NCBI GenBank assembly: GCA_963724695.1
Contig: CAVRVW010000006.1
Location: forward strand, 1 to 64,000
Direction of reading: 5' to 3'
Length of the DNA stretch: 64,000 bases
Origin: CAVQFD01 sp963724695
Lineage (GTDB): Bacteria; Acidobacteriota; Vicinamibacteria; Vicinamibacterales; CAVVIG01
In this document: piece by piece, positions 8,416 through 16,812 of the stretch
Layout of the letters: the number at the start of each line of letters is the position of its first letter
How positions within the stretch are numbered: the stretch's first letter is position 1
Program-made: the position numbers and the translations under genes
The notes under the pieces: model-generated
Told to the model about the DNA's origin: nothing
Seen by the model: the letters and a program-made list of their open reading frames with translations, nothing else
The model's database searches: none

Positions 8416-9205
8416 CTACGGCTTCGGCTTGGTCGTCGGCTTGCTGGTCGTCGGCTTGGTCGTCTGACGCGGCGGCGGAACAGGCTTGGGCGGCGGGCCT
8501 GGCACGTACTCGATCATGACGTTGCTGATGACCGCAATCGGCCGACCGGGCTGCGTGTACGTGGACGTCCCGTCGAGCCGCATCACGGTCAGGCGCTCGC
8601 CCAGAAGGCCCACCTTGTCGACGACTTCGGCCGGGATGATCAGGGAAATGGGTTGACTCCCCGTGGGCGCGACGGCCTTGAGACCCCCCGGGCCGGCCCC
8701 GCCGTCGATCCGGTCGATGAGATCCGACCCGTTCCTGAACTCGCTCTCGATGGCCGCCCGGCTGATGAGCGTATTGTCCATCGTCAACGCCCCAATGCCC
8801 GCCGTGTAGCGCGCGTAGGCCCGGTTCGCCTTCACTTGCTCTTCCGAATACGTGTGCCGGTTGTGCAGATCGAAGGTGAGCGTCACCGGTCCGCGATGCG
8901 GAGGCAGGGTGATGACCACCCCTGCCGCGGGATCGGTCCCGCTCATCACGTCGCAGAAGGCGAGCTTCGTCGTGACGCCTGTGCCGAGCGGCGTGGGACA
9001 AACCATCTCGGGCGCCACTTTGACAGGCGTCGGAGGCACAGGCTTTGGCGCCGGCGCACGCCGTGTCTGCGCGTCGGCTGCCGGCGTCGAACCCGAGCAC
9101 CAGGAACAGTAGCGACGCGAACATCACGAGCAGCATGTCTCGGCCGGTGCCGCGAGCGCGCTCGACCTCCCGACCCTCCCGACCTTCCCGACCGAGCAAC
9201 GTCAC
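8416..9205 (-). CDS. Secreted protein with Pro/Thr/Lys-rich tail, unknown function, one frameshift
   Basis: The N-terminus carries a signal or anchor segment (MLLVMFASLLFLVLGFDAG, from the ATG at 9136). One extra base near 9078 separates it from the main body, which begins around TPVKVAPEMVCPTPLGTGV. The body contains ALTMDNTLISRAAIESEF, a Gly/Ala stretch and SLIIPAEVVDKVGLLGERLTVMRLDG. The end is low-complexity (KPTTSKPTTKPKP). No family recognised. The frame also opens upstream at a GTG (9203-9205) overlapping the folE stop, but residues in between are three Gly-Arg-Glu repeats from a 9-nt array, so I favour 9136 as the true start. Probably exported. Confidence 0.6.
9164..9196. repeat. 9-nt GC-rich array at the folE / secreted-protein junction
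   Basis: Three full units and a partial one (GACCTCCCG, ACCCTCCCG, ACCTTCCCG, ACCGAG). Read on the minus strand in the upstream-extended frame it encodes Gly-Arg-Glu three times. Confidence 0.8.
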
Positions 9206-9807
9206 TCCTCCCCCATGCAGGCAAGGCTGCCCGACGGAGTATCTCGCAGGCCAGGGACCGCGCTGCGGAGCTTGATGAGCTCGAGGAACTCCATGCGCGT
9301 GCGCGCATTGCTGCGGAACGCGCCGAGCATGGCGCTCGTCACGGCAAAGGAGTTCTGCTTCTGCACGCCCCGCATCGACATGCAGAGGTGGGTGGCTTCC
9401 ATCACCACCGCCACGCCGAGCGGCGCGATCTTCTCGCGGATCGTGTCGGCAATCTGGTTCGTCAGGCGCTCCTGAATCTGCAGCCGGCGGCTGAAGACGT
9501 CAACGAGCCGCGGGATCTTGCTGAGGCCGATTACCTTGCTGCTCGGAATGTAGGCAATGTGGCACTTGCCGAAGAACGGCAGCAGGTGGTGCTCGCACAG
9601 GCTGTAGAAGTCGATGTCCTTGACGATCACCATCTCGCTATAATCGACCGAGAACAAGGCCCCGTTCAGGACTTCGTCGATGTCGGCCCCGTATCCGCCT
9701 GTCAGGAACCTGAGCGCCTTCTCGACGCGCTTCGGCGTGTCGACCAGCCCTTCGCGCGCGGGGTCCTCCCCCAGTTCCGCCAGCAGCTTCCTGATCACGT
9801 CCTGCAT
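9202..9807 (-). CDS. folE: GTP cyclohydrolase I
   Basis: Converts GTP to 7,8-dihydroneopterin triphosphate, the first step toward folate, pterins and queuosine. The 201-residue intact protein has the zinc and active-site motifs CEHHLLPF (about residues 70-77) and HLCMSMRGV (about 140-148), the DTPKRVEKAL N-terminal segment and IGLSKIPRLVDVFSRRLQIQERL. Length matches the short bacterial form. It starts with ATG at 9805-9807, close to and divergent from the TPR gene, and its stop codon overlaps a GTG of the downstream gene by four bases (GTGA). No T-box, pterin riboswitch or other control element is evident. Confidence 0.97.
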   Translation of the reverse strand: MQDVIRKLLAELGEDPAREGLVDTPKRVEKALRFLTGGYGADIDEVLNGALFSVDYSEMVIVKDIDFYSLCEHHLLPFFGKCHIAYIPSSKVIGLSKIPRLVDVFSRRLQIQERLTNQIADTIREKIAPLGVAVVMEATHLCMSMRGVQKQNSFAVTSAMLGAFRSNARTRMEFLELIKLRSAVPGLRDTPSGSLACMGEE

Positions 9808-9820
9808 CGCGCTATTTTAC

Positions 9821-10502
9821 TTGGCCTGCGCGATTCCTGTTGAGGCTCAGGATGCCGACGCCTCGTACGCGGACCGCGCCCAACCGGCCAGCGCACGGAG
9901 GGCGGCTGACTTGTGGACCGCCGAGCTGGCCGCACACCCGGATTCATTCGACGCCGCCTGGAAGCTGGCGCGCGTGTGCTACTGGCTTGGTGGTCACCTG
10001 CCCCAGAACGAACGACGCGCCGCGCTCGAGCGTGGCATCGCGGCGGGCGAAACGGCCATGCCGACTCCAGCCCGCGCGGCCCGAAGGCCATTTCTGGGCC
10101 GCGGCCAACATGGGCGGGCTGGCGGAATCGTTCGGACTGCGCGCGGGCCTCAAGTACCGCAAGCCGGTGCGGGAACGCCTCGAGACGGTGCTGCGCCTCG
10201 ATCCGGCCTTCCAGGATGGGTCCGCCGATCGCGGTCTGGGCCGCTGGTACTTCAGGGTGCCCGGCCTCTTCGGCGGCAGCGACAAGAAGGCCGAGGCACA
10301 CCTCCGCGCGTCCCTGACCTACGACGAACACAGCACCCTGAGCCGGCTGTTCCTGGCGGAAGTGCTGCTTGCGCAGAACAAGAAGGCGGACGCTCGTGTG
10401 GAGCTCCAGCGCGTGCTCGATTCCCCGGCGAACCCCGCCTGGATCCCCGAGGACCAGGAGAACAAGGAACGCGCTCGCGCGCTGCTCTCGAAGATCCGGT
10501 AG
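9821..10502 (+). CDS. TPR-type (TatT-like) exported protein, one frameshift
   Basis: A helical-repeat protein with AADLWTAELAAHPDSFDAAWKLARVCYWLGGH and, after one extra base near 10063, GHFWAAANMGGLAESFG, VRERLETVLRLDPAF, GLGRWYFRVPGLFGGSDKKAEAHLRASL and FLAEVLLAQNKKADARVELQRVLD. The RGLGRWYFRVPGLFGGS motif is typical of the TatT component family of TRAP transporters and related TPR proteins. The start is uncertain: no ATG is in frame, and I chose the TTG at 9821, before ACAIPVEAQ, which resembles the end of a signal peptide. A longer N-terminus antisense to folE is possible. Probably periplasmic; partner unknown. Confidence 0.6.
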
Positions 10503-10507
10503 GCAGG

Positions 10508-11362
10508 TCAGGTCGCGTAGTTGTAGAACCCGCGGCCGGACTTGCGGCCAAGCCTTCCGGCCGCGACCATCCGTTTCAACAACGGCGGCGGCGCATAGGC
10601 GGGTTCCCTGAACTCATCGAACATGATGTTGGCGATGTAGTAGGTCGTGTCGAGCCCGACGAAGTCCAGAAGCTGGAACGGCCCCATCGGGTAGCTGCAG
10701 CCGAGCATCATCCCCTTGTCGATGTCCTCCACGGTGCCGAGCCCGTTTTCGTAGGCTCGAACGGCATCGAGGAGGTAGGGCACCAGCAGCCGGTTCACGA
10801 TGAATCCCGGGCGATCTGGCGCGGCGATCGGCTCCTTCCCCACCGACTTCGCGAACGCAAACGCCGCTTGAAACGTCTCGTCGCTCGTGGTCAGCGCCCG
10901 AATCACCTCGACCAGCTTCATCAGCGGCACGGGGCTGAAGAAATGGAGGCCGCCGAACCGATCCGGCCGCCGGCTGGCGGCCGCGAGCTCGGTGATACAG
11001 AGCGACGAGGTATTCGACAGAAAGACGGTGTGCGCACCCACGACGCTTTCGAGCGCCGTGTAGCTTGCGCGCTTGGCCTCGAGGTTCTCGACAATGGCCT
11101 CGATGACGAGATCGCAGCCCGCGAACGCCTCGAACGTCGTCGTGCCCGACAGGTTGTCGAGCGTTCGGTCGCGAGCCTCGGCGGTGACCTTGCCTTTCGT
11201 CACTCCATTGTCGAGAAACCCCTTGATTCGGCCGAGCCCCTGCTGCAGGACCGTGTCGTCGACTTCCCGCACGATCGTCTTGTAGCCGGCCGCGGCAGAC
11301 ACTTGCGCAATTCCCGACCCCATCAAGCCGCAACCGAGCACACCAACGGTTTTTATCTGCAT
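10508..11362 (-). CDS. 3-hydroxybutyryl-CoA dehydrogenase
   Basis: NAD-dependent oxidation of (S)-3-hydroxyacyl-CoA, used in butyrate/acetyl-CoA interconversion or fatty-acid degradation. The 284-residue intact protein has a Rossmann motif GVLGCGLMGSGIAQ at the N-terminus, the DLVIEAIVENLEAK segment, NTSSLCITELA, the catalytic-histidine motif GLHFFSPVPLMKLVEV and PGFIVNRLLVPYLLDA at the domain boundary. It ends with GRKSGRGFYNY, a hallmark of the short single-function enzymes (PaaH/Hbd). It is followed, six bases upstream on the same strand, by an isopropylmalate-dehydrogenase-family gene, so the two may be co-transcribed. Confidence 0.95.
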   Translation of the reverse strand: MQIKTVGVLGCGLMGSGIAQVSAAAGYKTIVREVDDTVLQQGLGRIKGFLDNGVTKGKVTAEARDRTLDNLSGTTTFEAFAGCDLVIEAIVENLEAKRASYTALESVVGAHTVFLSNTSSLCITELAAASRRPDRFGGLHFFSPVPLMKLVEVIRALTTSDETFQAAFAFAKSVGKEPIAAPDRPGFIVNRLLVPYLLDAVRAYENGLGTVEDIDKGMMLGCSYPMGPFQLLDFVGLDTTYYIANIMFDEFREPAYAPPPLLKRMVAAGRLGRKSGRGFYNYAT

Positions 11363-11367
11363 TCTTT

Positions 11368-12438
11368 TCAGGCTCCGGGCTTGTTCTTAATCACAGCAGC
11401 GACGTAGTCGCCGGTCTCGCGCGTGCCGAGCGTGCCGCCGATGTCCCGGGTCCCCTGGCGGTCCACGACGGCCTGCTGCACGGACTGCTCGATCAGCGCG
11501 GCCTCGTCCGAACGGCCAAGGGAGGCCAGCATCATCGCGGCCGAAAGCATGGCGCCCATCGGGTTCGCCACGTTCTTCCCCGCCAGGGGCGGCGCCGACC
11601 CGTGCACGGGCTCGAACATCGAGGTCCGGCCAGGATGAATGTTGCCCGAGGCGGCTACGCCGAGCCCGCCCTGCAGCGCCGCGCCCAGATCGGTGATGAT
11701 GTCGCCGAAGAGATTGTTCGTCACGATGATCTCGAACGCCGACGGGTCCTGCACAACGAGCAAGGCCAGGGCGTCGATGTAGAGGTGTCGCGCCTCGATG
11801 CCTGGATGCTCCGCCGCCACCTCGTGGAATACCCGCTGCCATAGCGCGTGCCCCTCGACCATGGCGTTGCTCTTGTCCGCCATGCAGACCCTCGTCCGGC
11901 CGGTCGAGACCGCATGCGCGAACGCGTGCTGGATGATCCGATGGACACCCTTGTACGTGTTGATCTCTTCCTGAATCGCGACCTCGTCTTCGGTGTCGGG
12001 CTTGAATCGGCCGCCGATGCCGGCGTAGAGACCCTCGGTGTTCTCGCGAAAGACCACGAAGTTCACGTCTTTGGGCGCTCGGCCTTTGAGCGGGCAGAGC
12101 CGCTCGTCGAGCAAACGCACCGGACGATGGTTCACGTAGAGATCGAGCGCCACCCGGGTTCCGAGCAGGATGTCTCGCGCATGTCGGTTGTCTGCCACGC
12201 GCGGATCGCCAAAAGCGCCGGCCAGAACGCCGTCGTGCTCAGCCAGGGAGCGATATCCATCCGACGGCACCGTGATCCCGGTACGCAGAAAGTGATCGGC
12301 GCTCCACGGCAGGAGGTCGAACACGATGGGTCTGCCCGAGACGTCGCTGGCGGCGCGAAGCACCTTGAGCGCTTCGGTGGTGACGTCGATGCCGATGCCG
12401 TCACCCGGCACAACCGCGATGTGCAGGTGTGCGCTCAT
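11368..12438 (-). CDS. Isocitrate/isopropylmalate dehydrogenase family enzyme, probably 3-isopropylmalate dehydrogenase
   Basis: Mg- and NAD(P)-dependent beta-decarboxylating dehydrogenase. From the ATG at 12438 it has 356 residues with VVPGDGIGIDVTTEALKVL, the substrate-helix ARDILLGTR, FVVFRENTEGLYAGIGG, DKSNAMVEG, the lysine/aspartate-bearing LYIDALALLVVQDP, NNLFGDIITDLGAALQGG, and SMFEPVHGSAPPLAGKNVANPMG. The LLxxR helix fits isopropylmalate dehydrogenase (leucine synthesis), but tartrate or homoisocitrate dehydrogenases look similar and no leu genes are nearby. The frame is open to 12516; I prefer 12438 because the family N-terminus begins just after it. Confidence 0.85.
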   Translation of the reverse strand: MSAHLHIAVVPGDGIGIDVTTEALKVLRAASDVSGRPIVFDLLPWSADHFLRTGITVPSDGYRSLAEHDGVLAGAFGDPRVADNRHARDILLGTRVALDLYVNHRPVRLLDERLCPLKGRAPKDVNFVVFRENTEGLYAGIGGRFKPDTEDEVAIQEEINTYKGVHRIIQHAFAHAVSTGRTRVCMADKSNAMVEGHALWQRVFHEVAAEHPGIEARHLYIDALALLVVQDPSAFEIIVTNNLFGDIITDLGAALQGGLGVAASGNIHPGRTSMFEPVHGSAPPLAGKNVANPMGAMLSAAMMLASLGRSDEAALIEQSVQQAVVDRQGTRDIGGTLGTRETGDYVAAVIKNKPGA

Positions 12439-12494
12439 GGGTAGTGTGCGATCACGGTCGACGATTCTACTGTGGACTTCCTCCCCTCGCAGAG

Positions 12495-12528
12495 AGTTGG
12501 CCTTTTCGTGGGTCATGTACGGCCAACT
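12495..12528. promoter_or_regulatory. Inverted repeat in the divergent intergenic region
   Basis: AGTTGGCC (12495-12502) and GGCCAACT (12521-12528) form a perfect 8-bp inverted repeat with an 18-nt spacer. It lies between the IPMDH-family gene and the divergent receiver-like gene. It could be an operator or an RNA hairpin; nothing further supports either. Confidence 0.35.
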
Positions 12529-12634
12529 TCGTCATCGATTTCAGGGATTGGACGAAATCACAGCCATTTTCTTCCGGGAGGCGTGGCACGATTCGTGAAG
12601 TATCTGCGGGTGTCCGTATGGAGACGGACCAGAG

Positions 12635-13069
12635 ATGCTGAGAGCCGCTCCGACGGTCTCGAGCCCGGCCACCGCCCGCCCTCACCCGCCCCTCGCACCC
12701 GTGCGGGTGGCGCGGAAGCTGGTGATTGTCAACGGCTCGACCGAGTCTGCCGCGATGGTCGAGGCCATGCTGGACGGAGGACGCTACGACATGGTCTTCG
12801 TTGCATCGACTGCTCAGGCCTACTCGCAGATCAAGCAGGAACAACCCAACCTGGTCGTTCTCTGCCTGGAGCCCGATCGCGTCGAGGGTTTCCAGGTGCT
12901 CTCGATGCTGAAGCTCGACGAAGCCACGCGTCGCATTCCCATCGTCACCGTCTCGACCGAAGGGCAGGGAGACCGCGATGTGTCGCGAATCATCCAGGAC
13001 GACGAGCGCGACGCCGAGGAGTCGCCGGAGAGTTTCTTCGCGCCGCGCGGTCCGGTCGTCATGAATTGA
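12635..13069 (+). CDS. Receiver-like protein lacking the phosphoacceptor aspartate
   Basis: A 144-residue single-domain protein. After a Pro/Ala-rich N-terminus the sequence follows the CheY fold: KLVIVNGSTESAAMVEAMLDGG, MVFVASTAQAYSQIKQEQPNLVVLCLEPDRVEGFQVLSMLK, RRIPIVTVST. At the position of the phosphorylated aspartate (LVVLDL in true receivers) there is cysteine (LVVLCL), the acidic pair near the N-terminus is absent (VNGS), and the conserved lysine is not seen. It is therefore a pseudo-receiver, probably working by protein contact. A PilZ-domain gene starts 20 nt downstream, so the two likely form an operon. Confidence 0.7.
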   Translation: MLRAAPTVSSPATARPHPPLAPVRVARKLVIVNGSTESAAMVEAMLDGGRYDMVFVASTAQAYSQIKQEQPNLVVLCLEPDRVEGFQVLSMLKLDEATRRIPIVTVSTEGQGDRDVSRIIQDDERDAEESPESFFAPRGPVVMN

Positions 13070-13089
13070 CCGTGGTATAGTCCGGCGCG

Positions 13090-13458
13090 ATGCGCGACAG
13101 CCCCGCCCAGGCCGACGACGAGAACAAGCGCGATACCGAGCGCCTGACGATTCTGGGCGAGCTGCACGGCGAAGTCATGGTGTTCCAGCCGATGGCGATC
13201 AAGGAAATTGGTCGCGGCGGCGCCCAGATCGAGACACAGTTTCCGTTTCAGCTCAACTCGCTGCACGAGCTGCGCCTCACGCTCGGCGATCACGCGATCA
13301 TCGTCAAGGGACGCATCGTGTACTGCGGGATCAGCGACGTGGACCAGGAACTGGTGACCTACAGGACTGGGATCGAGTTCGTCGAGCCGTCGGAGCGCGT
13401 GCGCGACGTGATCACCGACTTCATCGACTCGATCAAGAGCCGTCGGCACCCCGCCTGA
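13090..13458 (+). CDS. PilZ-domain protein
   Basis: A 122-residue protein with the PilZ layout: an N-terminal RxxxR motif (RDTER), then a beta-barrel beginning LTILGELHGEVMV and the second motif region IKEIGRGGAQIET, where cyclic-di-GMP binders have D/NxSxxG. Here the second motif is altered to EIGRGG, lacking the usual Asp and Ser, so nucleotide binding may be weak or absent. The barrel continues with LHELRLTLGDHAIIVKGRIVY and YRTGIEFVEPS. It follows the pseudo-receiver gene at a short distance, which suggests a paired signalling role. Family call is good; ligand binding is uncertain. Confidence 0.8.
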   Translation: MRDSPAQADDENKRDTERLTILGELHGEVMVFQPMAIKEIGRGGAQIETQFPFQLNSLHELRLTLGDHAIIVKGRIVYCGISDVDQELVTYRTGIEFVEPSERVRDVITDFIDSIKSRRHPA

Positions 13459-13473
13459 CAGTCCTGACAGGGC

Positions 13474-13875
13474 CTATTTCACCCTGAGGTGCTCGAGATA
13501 ATCGCCGGACTGGATCCGCTCGGCGCGGCCGAGGGGCGCATTGTAGAAATAGACCCAGGCATTCGCCTCGGCGCCATTCTCGAGGGTCACCGGAATGGCT
13601 TCGCGGGTATAGAGGCTGGCATCGGGCTCGGCCGGGGTGAAACCCTCGATCTCGTCGAGCGACGACAGGACGGCGTCCGAGTCGAGCATCTGGTGGACTT
13701 CGCCCCAGACACGGCTGTCGTCAGCGGGTATGGCCGCCGGGTACAGCCCCAGGTCGAAGAGCGCCGCCGGAATCCACCCGCGGCCGACCGGCCTGAGGAC
13801 TTCGTCCAGCCGCGCTCGGCCGGGCCGTCGGAACCCGCTCATCAGCGTGCCGTAGAAGAACACCAAATCTGTCAT
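13474..13875 (-). CDS. Gamma-glutamylcyclotransferase-like (AIG2/GGCT) protein
   Basis: Small beta-barrel protein of the GGCT/AIG2 superfamily. From the ATG at 13875 it starts MTDLVFFYGTLMSGF, containing the YGTL signature, and continues with LFDLGLYPAAIPADDSRVWGEVHQM, a SSLDEIEGF segment bearing the catalytic-type glutamate, and AWVYFYNAPLGRAERIQSGDYLEH. Members cleave gamma-glutamyl amines or peptides, releasing 5-oxoproline, but many are uncharacterised. The frame is open further upstream, overlapping the next gene on the same strand, but the family N-terminus fixes the start. Converges with the PilZ gene across a short 9-nt repeat (CCTGACAGT, CCTGACAGG at 13454-13471). Confidence 0.85.
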   Translation of the reverse strand: MTDLVFFYGTLMSGFRRPGRARLDEVLRPVGRGWIPAALFDLGLYPAAIPADDSRVWGEVHQMLDSDAVLSSLDEIEGFTPAEPDASLYTREAIPVTLENGAEANAWVYFYNAPLGRAERIQSGDYLEHLRVK

Positions 13876-13969
13876 GGTGCCGGGAACATGGGAGATGTAT
13901 TCCCATTTACGGCAGACAGGCCCGTTCCATTTACCAGTGGAACCTCGAGCCGCCGGTCTGGCTGGCGTA

Positions 13970-15028
13970 CTACTGGGCCGGTTGGGGGGCTTGATCGGGG
14001 CGGTGGAGCGATCCAATCAGGTCGAATAGCTCAGCCGGAAGGTCGAACGAAAGGGCCACCGTAGTGCCGGTGCCGCCCAGATCCAGCGACTGCACGGCGG
14101 CCTGGAGGGCCGGCTGCGACGAAGCCTGCATCTTTGCCAGGGCCACGAAACCCCTGATCACGTCGCGCAGGTTCGTGGCGGCCGTTTCGTCGCGCGCCTC
14201 GGCTCGGAGGATGCCTCGGACACCGCCGTTGACGTCGATGCTCGCTGAGACCCAGGTGAGAGCCGGCAGCTGGCTGGCCACGTCCTGGGGCAGCTTGGCC
14301 TGAGAAGCCAGGGCATCAAACCGGCCGACGACCCATGCCGTCTCGCGCTCCAGCGACCGCACGAGCTTCATCATGTCGTCGTTGAGCGACACGCTGTCGC
14401 CGCCGTTCTTGAGGTCGATGGCGGAACGCACGAGCGAACTGTGTCCGACGGCGACCACTCCGGGCTCGACGAACGCCACCGACAGGCTCTGCGGCGGGCG
14501 GGGCGCCGCAGGGGCGGTGTTCGGATCCGGAACGGTGTTCGGGTCAGACGGCTTCGCGATGTCATCGGCGACGATCAACCTGATGCCCTTGTAGTCCTCG
14601 ACACGGGCGCCGTGCTCACGCATCAGCGCTTCGATTCGGACGGCGTCGAACCGGCCGCGGGCAATCACCAGCGCTGAGCCCGGCAGCGACCCGCTCGCGT
14701 CGTTCGGCGGTGCGACCGCAACGACGACGTGGTCGATGTCGGTCTCGATGTTGATGCCGGTATGTTCCTGGAAATCGCGCTGACCGTGGGACTCGGAAGG
14801 GAGGACTTTGCGGAGCCGCTGGCGGACATCTGAGGCCATGACCGCGCCGACGTCGGCATAGGCCAGGAGCGTCGCGTTGCGGGACACGTATTTGAGCTCG
14901 TCGGGCCCGCCAAGCGGCCCCACCGCGCTCGTCGAGAGGCCCGTGTAGTAGGCCACCAGCCCCGCTCCAAGGCCGACGGTCATGACCAGGAGCGAAGCGA
15001 TCACGAAATACCGGGTTCTCGACGTCAT
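13970..15028 (-). CDS. Membrane-anchored protein of unknown function
   Basis: A 352-residue intact protein with an N-terminal signal anchor (YFVIASLLVMTVGLGAGLVAYY, about residues 7-28) followed by a large exported domain. Recognisable features are repeated alpha/beta segments (NATLLAYADVGAVMASDVRQRLRKVLP; GSALVIARGRFDAVRIEALMREHGA; PALTWVSASIDVNGGVRGILRAEARD) and a short Asp-Pro-Asn-Thr repeat linker. The pattern recalls large exported proteins annotated only as DUF3352-like, but I cannot confirm this. It is the last gene downstream of the two ABC-2 transporter pairs, 36 nt after the second permease, so it may be a periplasmic partner of that system. Confidence 0.6.
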   Translation of the reverse strand: MTSRTRYFVIASLLVMTVGLGAGLVAYYTGLSTSAVGPLGGPDELKYVSRNATLLAYADVGAVMASDVRQRLRKVLPSESHGQRDFQEHTGINIETDIDHVVVAVAPPNDASGSLPGSALVIARGRFDAVRIEALMREHGARVEDYKGIRLIVADDIAKPSDPNTVPDPNTAPAAPRPPQSLSVAFVEPGVVAVGHSSLVRSAIDLKNGGDSVSLNDDMMKLVRSLERETAWVVGRFDALASQAKLPQDVASQLPALTWVSASIDVNGGVRGILRAEARDETAATNLRDVIRGFVALAKMQASSQPALQAAVQSLDLGGTGTTVALSFDLPAELFDLIGSLHRPDQAPQPAQ

Positions 15029-15064
15029 ATGCAGCCCCTACGAACCTTATACGAAACAGCGCCG

Positions 15065-15892
15065 TTATTGTTCCAGCACGTACTCCCGCCGGTCGACTGA
15101 TTGCCCCGCCAGCCAGAGCGACCCCCCGGTGATGATCGCCAGCGAGGTCAGGCTCGTCGCCAGCGAGGGGACTTCCGCGAAGATTTGCATCAGCACGCTG
15201 ACCGCCGTGTCGGACGGCATCGTGTGAGGCACCAGCGCCTGCAGATAGTAGCCGACGCTGAGTCGCTTCAGGTAGCCCGGAAAGATCAGGACCGCCGGCT
15301 CCCATCCGAATGCGAAGACCAGCCCTGCGACAAGCGGGCGCTTGATGCAGGCCCCGACGCAGGCGAAGACGGCGCCGTAGGCGGCGAGGCCGGCGAGCAG
15401 CATGGCCAGATCGGAGAGCAGCGCCGGAAACTCGGCGCCCACCTGCCCGCCGTCCAGGGGCACGATGAGGAAGTAGACGACGACGACCGAGGGAAGCACC
15501 AGGAGCGCCGTGCAGGCCAGGTACGCGGCGTACTTGCCGAAGAGCACGGCATGCCGCGCGATGGGCCGCGTGAACAGGTAGGTAATCGTCTTGTCGTCGA
15601 CTTCGTCCGCGATCAACGCCGTGCCGTAGAACACGCCAAGCACCGGCACGACGAACCGCAGGTACACCAGCCAGATCATCAGGCCGAACAGCGCCGGCCC
15701 ACCCACCGACTCGCCATTGATGCGCGGGAGGCCGCCCTCCTCGAACACAAGGACGGCTCGAACCCCAAGGGCCAGCAGGATCGGGCCAGAGACGAGCAGG
15801 GCCAGGAACACCGACCGGCGCGACCACAGCATCTGTCCGAGCGAGAGATCGAAGATTCGAGCGACGGTCGAGGCGAGGGGGGGAGCAGTCAT
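15065..15892 (-). CDS. ABC-2 type transporter permease
   Basis: A 275-residue hydrophobic protein with six probable membrane helices: around SVFLALLVSGPILLALGV, LFGLMIWLVYLRFVVPVLGV, YLACTALLVLPSVVVVYFL, LAMLLAGLAAYGAVFACVG, PLVAGLVFAFGWEPAVLIFP and the C-terminal SLAIITGGSLWLAG. It contains the ABC-2 signature region DEVDDKTITYLFTRPIARHAVLFGKY. The ATG overlaps the stop codon of the preceding ATPase gene by four bases (ATGA), so this permease and that ATPase are translationally coupled and form one transporter. Substrate unknown. The domain name is secure; export direction is inferred from the ABC-2 family. Confidence 0.9.
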   Translation of the reverse strand: MTAPPLASTVARIFDLSLGQMLWSRRSVFLALLVSGPILLALGVRAVLVFEEGGLPRINGESVGGPALFGLMIWLVYLRFVVPVLGVFYGTALIADEVDDKTITYLFTRPIARHAVLFGKYAAYLACTALLVLPSVVVVYFLIVPLDGGQVGAEFPALLSDLAMLLAGLAAYGAVFACVGACIKRPLVAGLVFAFGWEPAVLIFPGYLKRLSVGYYLQALVPHTMPSDTAVSVLMQIFAEVPSLATSLTSLAIITGGSLWLAGQSVDRREYVLEQ

Positions 15893-16812
15893 TTGACGAG
15901 GTACTGAAAGACAGCCTGGAGGTTGTCGTCCGGAGACGTGACCTCGTGCACCGCGCCGCACTCGCCGGATGCGGCCATTTCGGTCAGCCGCGCGTAAAAC
16001 GCGTCCGGCTTTCCGGTCTGCACGACCAGGGCCCCGGCCTCGAGCCTGAGGCTGAGCACGTGGTCGTCGGCCAGGAACTCGCGGGCGAGGACTCGCGGCT
16101 GGTCGGCCACAATCGACACGGTGTGCGGGTGCTCGTCGATGAGCTCCCGGATCTGGTGCACGTTGCCTTCGGCCAGAATCCGCCCCTGATTGATCAGGAG
16201 GATGTTCGAGGTCATCGACTCGATCTCGTGGAGGATATGGCTCGAGACGAGGATGCTCTTGCCGGCGCGCGCCCAGTCCTTGATCAGGCGGATCGTCTTG
16301 CGCCGCACGAGCGGGTCCATGCCAGAGAGCGGTTCGTCGAGGATGAGCAGTTCCGGATCGTGTGCGAGCGCCTGCGCCAGCTTGACACGCTGCCGCATGC
16401 CCTTGCTGTAGGCGCCGATCTTCTTGTGCGCCGCGTCGGTCAGCTCGACCATCTCGAGCGCCCGGAGCGCCTGCGCGCGGGAGGCGGCTTCTCCGCCGCC
16501 GTTCAGCCTCACGAGGGCTGTCACCCATTCGAGCCCGGTCATCCGATCGTAGAAGGCGTCCTGCTCCGGACAGAAGCCAATTCGGAAGTACAGCGACGGG
16601 TTCCTCCAGATCGGTTCTCCAAGCACGGTCAGCCGGCCCTTGCTGGGCTTCAGCTGCCCGGTGACGAGCTTCATGAACGTGGACTTCCCGGCGCCGTTCG
16701 GCCCCAGCAGGCCCGTGATGCCCGGCGGCACGGTGAGCGTGACGTCGTTCAGGCCGCTGACCTGGCCGTACCACTTGGACACGTGCTCGGCGGCGACAAC
16801 GGCAGCGCTCAC
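15889..16812 (-). CDS. ABC transporter ATP-binding protein (second pair)
   Basis: A 307-residue ATPase. Walker A LLGPNGAGKST near residue 35, Q-loop GFCPEQDAFYD, signature motif YSKGMRQRVKLAQAL, Walker B LLILDEPLSGMDP and H-loop SSHILHEIE are all present. A C-terminal extension of about 80 residues (PRVLAREFLADDHVLSLRLE) is typical of DrrA/NatA/CcmA-like subfamilies. It starts with GTG at 16812, overlapping the stop codon of the upstream permease by four bases (GTGA), and its stop overlaps the next permease start. This makes four consecutive coupled ABC genes. Confidence 0.95.
   Translation of the reverse strand: MSAAVVAAEHVSKWYGQVSGLNDVTLTVPPGITGLLGPNGAGKSTFMKLVTGQLKPSKGRLTVLGEPIWRNPSLYFRIGFCPEQDAFYDRMTGLEWVTALVRLNGGGEAASRAQALRALEMVELTDAAHKKIGAYSKGMRQRVKLAQALAHDPELLILDEPLSGMDPLVRRKTIRLIKDWARAGKSILVSSHILHEIESMTSNILLINQGRILAEGNVHQIRELIDEHPHTVSIVADQPRVLAREFLADDHVLSLRLEAGALVVQTGKPDAFYARLTEMAASGECGAVHEVTSPDDNLQAVFQYLVK

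Noticed and set aside
12584..12602. A sigma-54 promoter (TGGCACG) upstream of the receiver-like gene
   Set aside because: The -24 half fits but the required GC of the -12 half is absent at the right distance.
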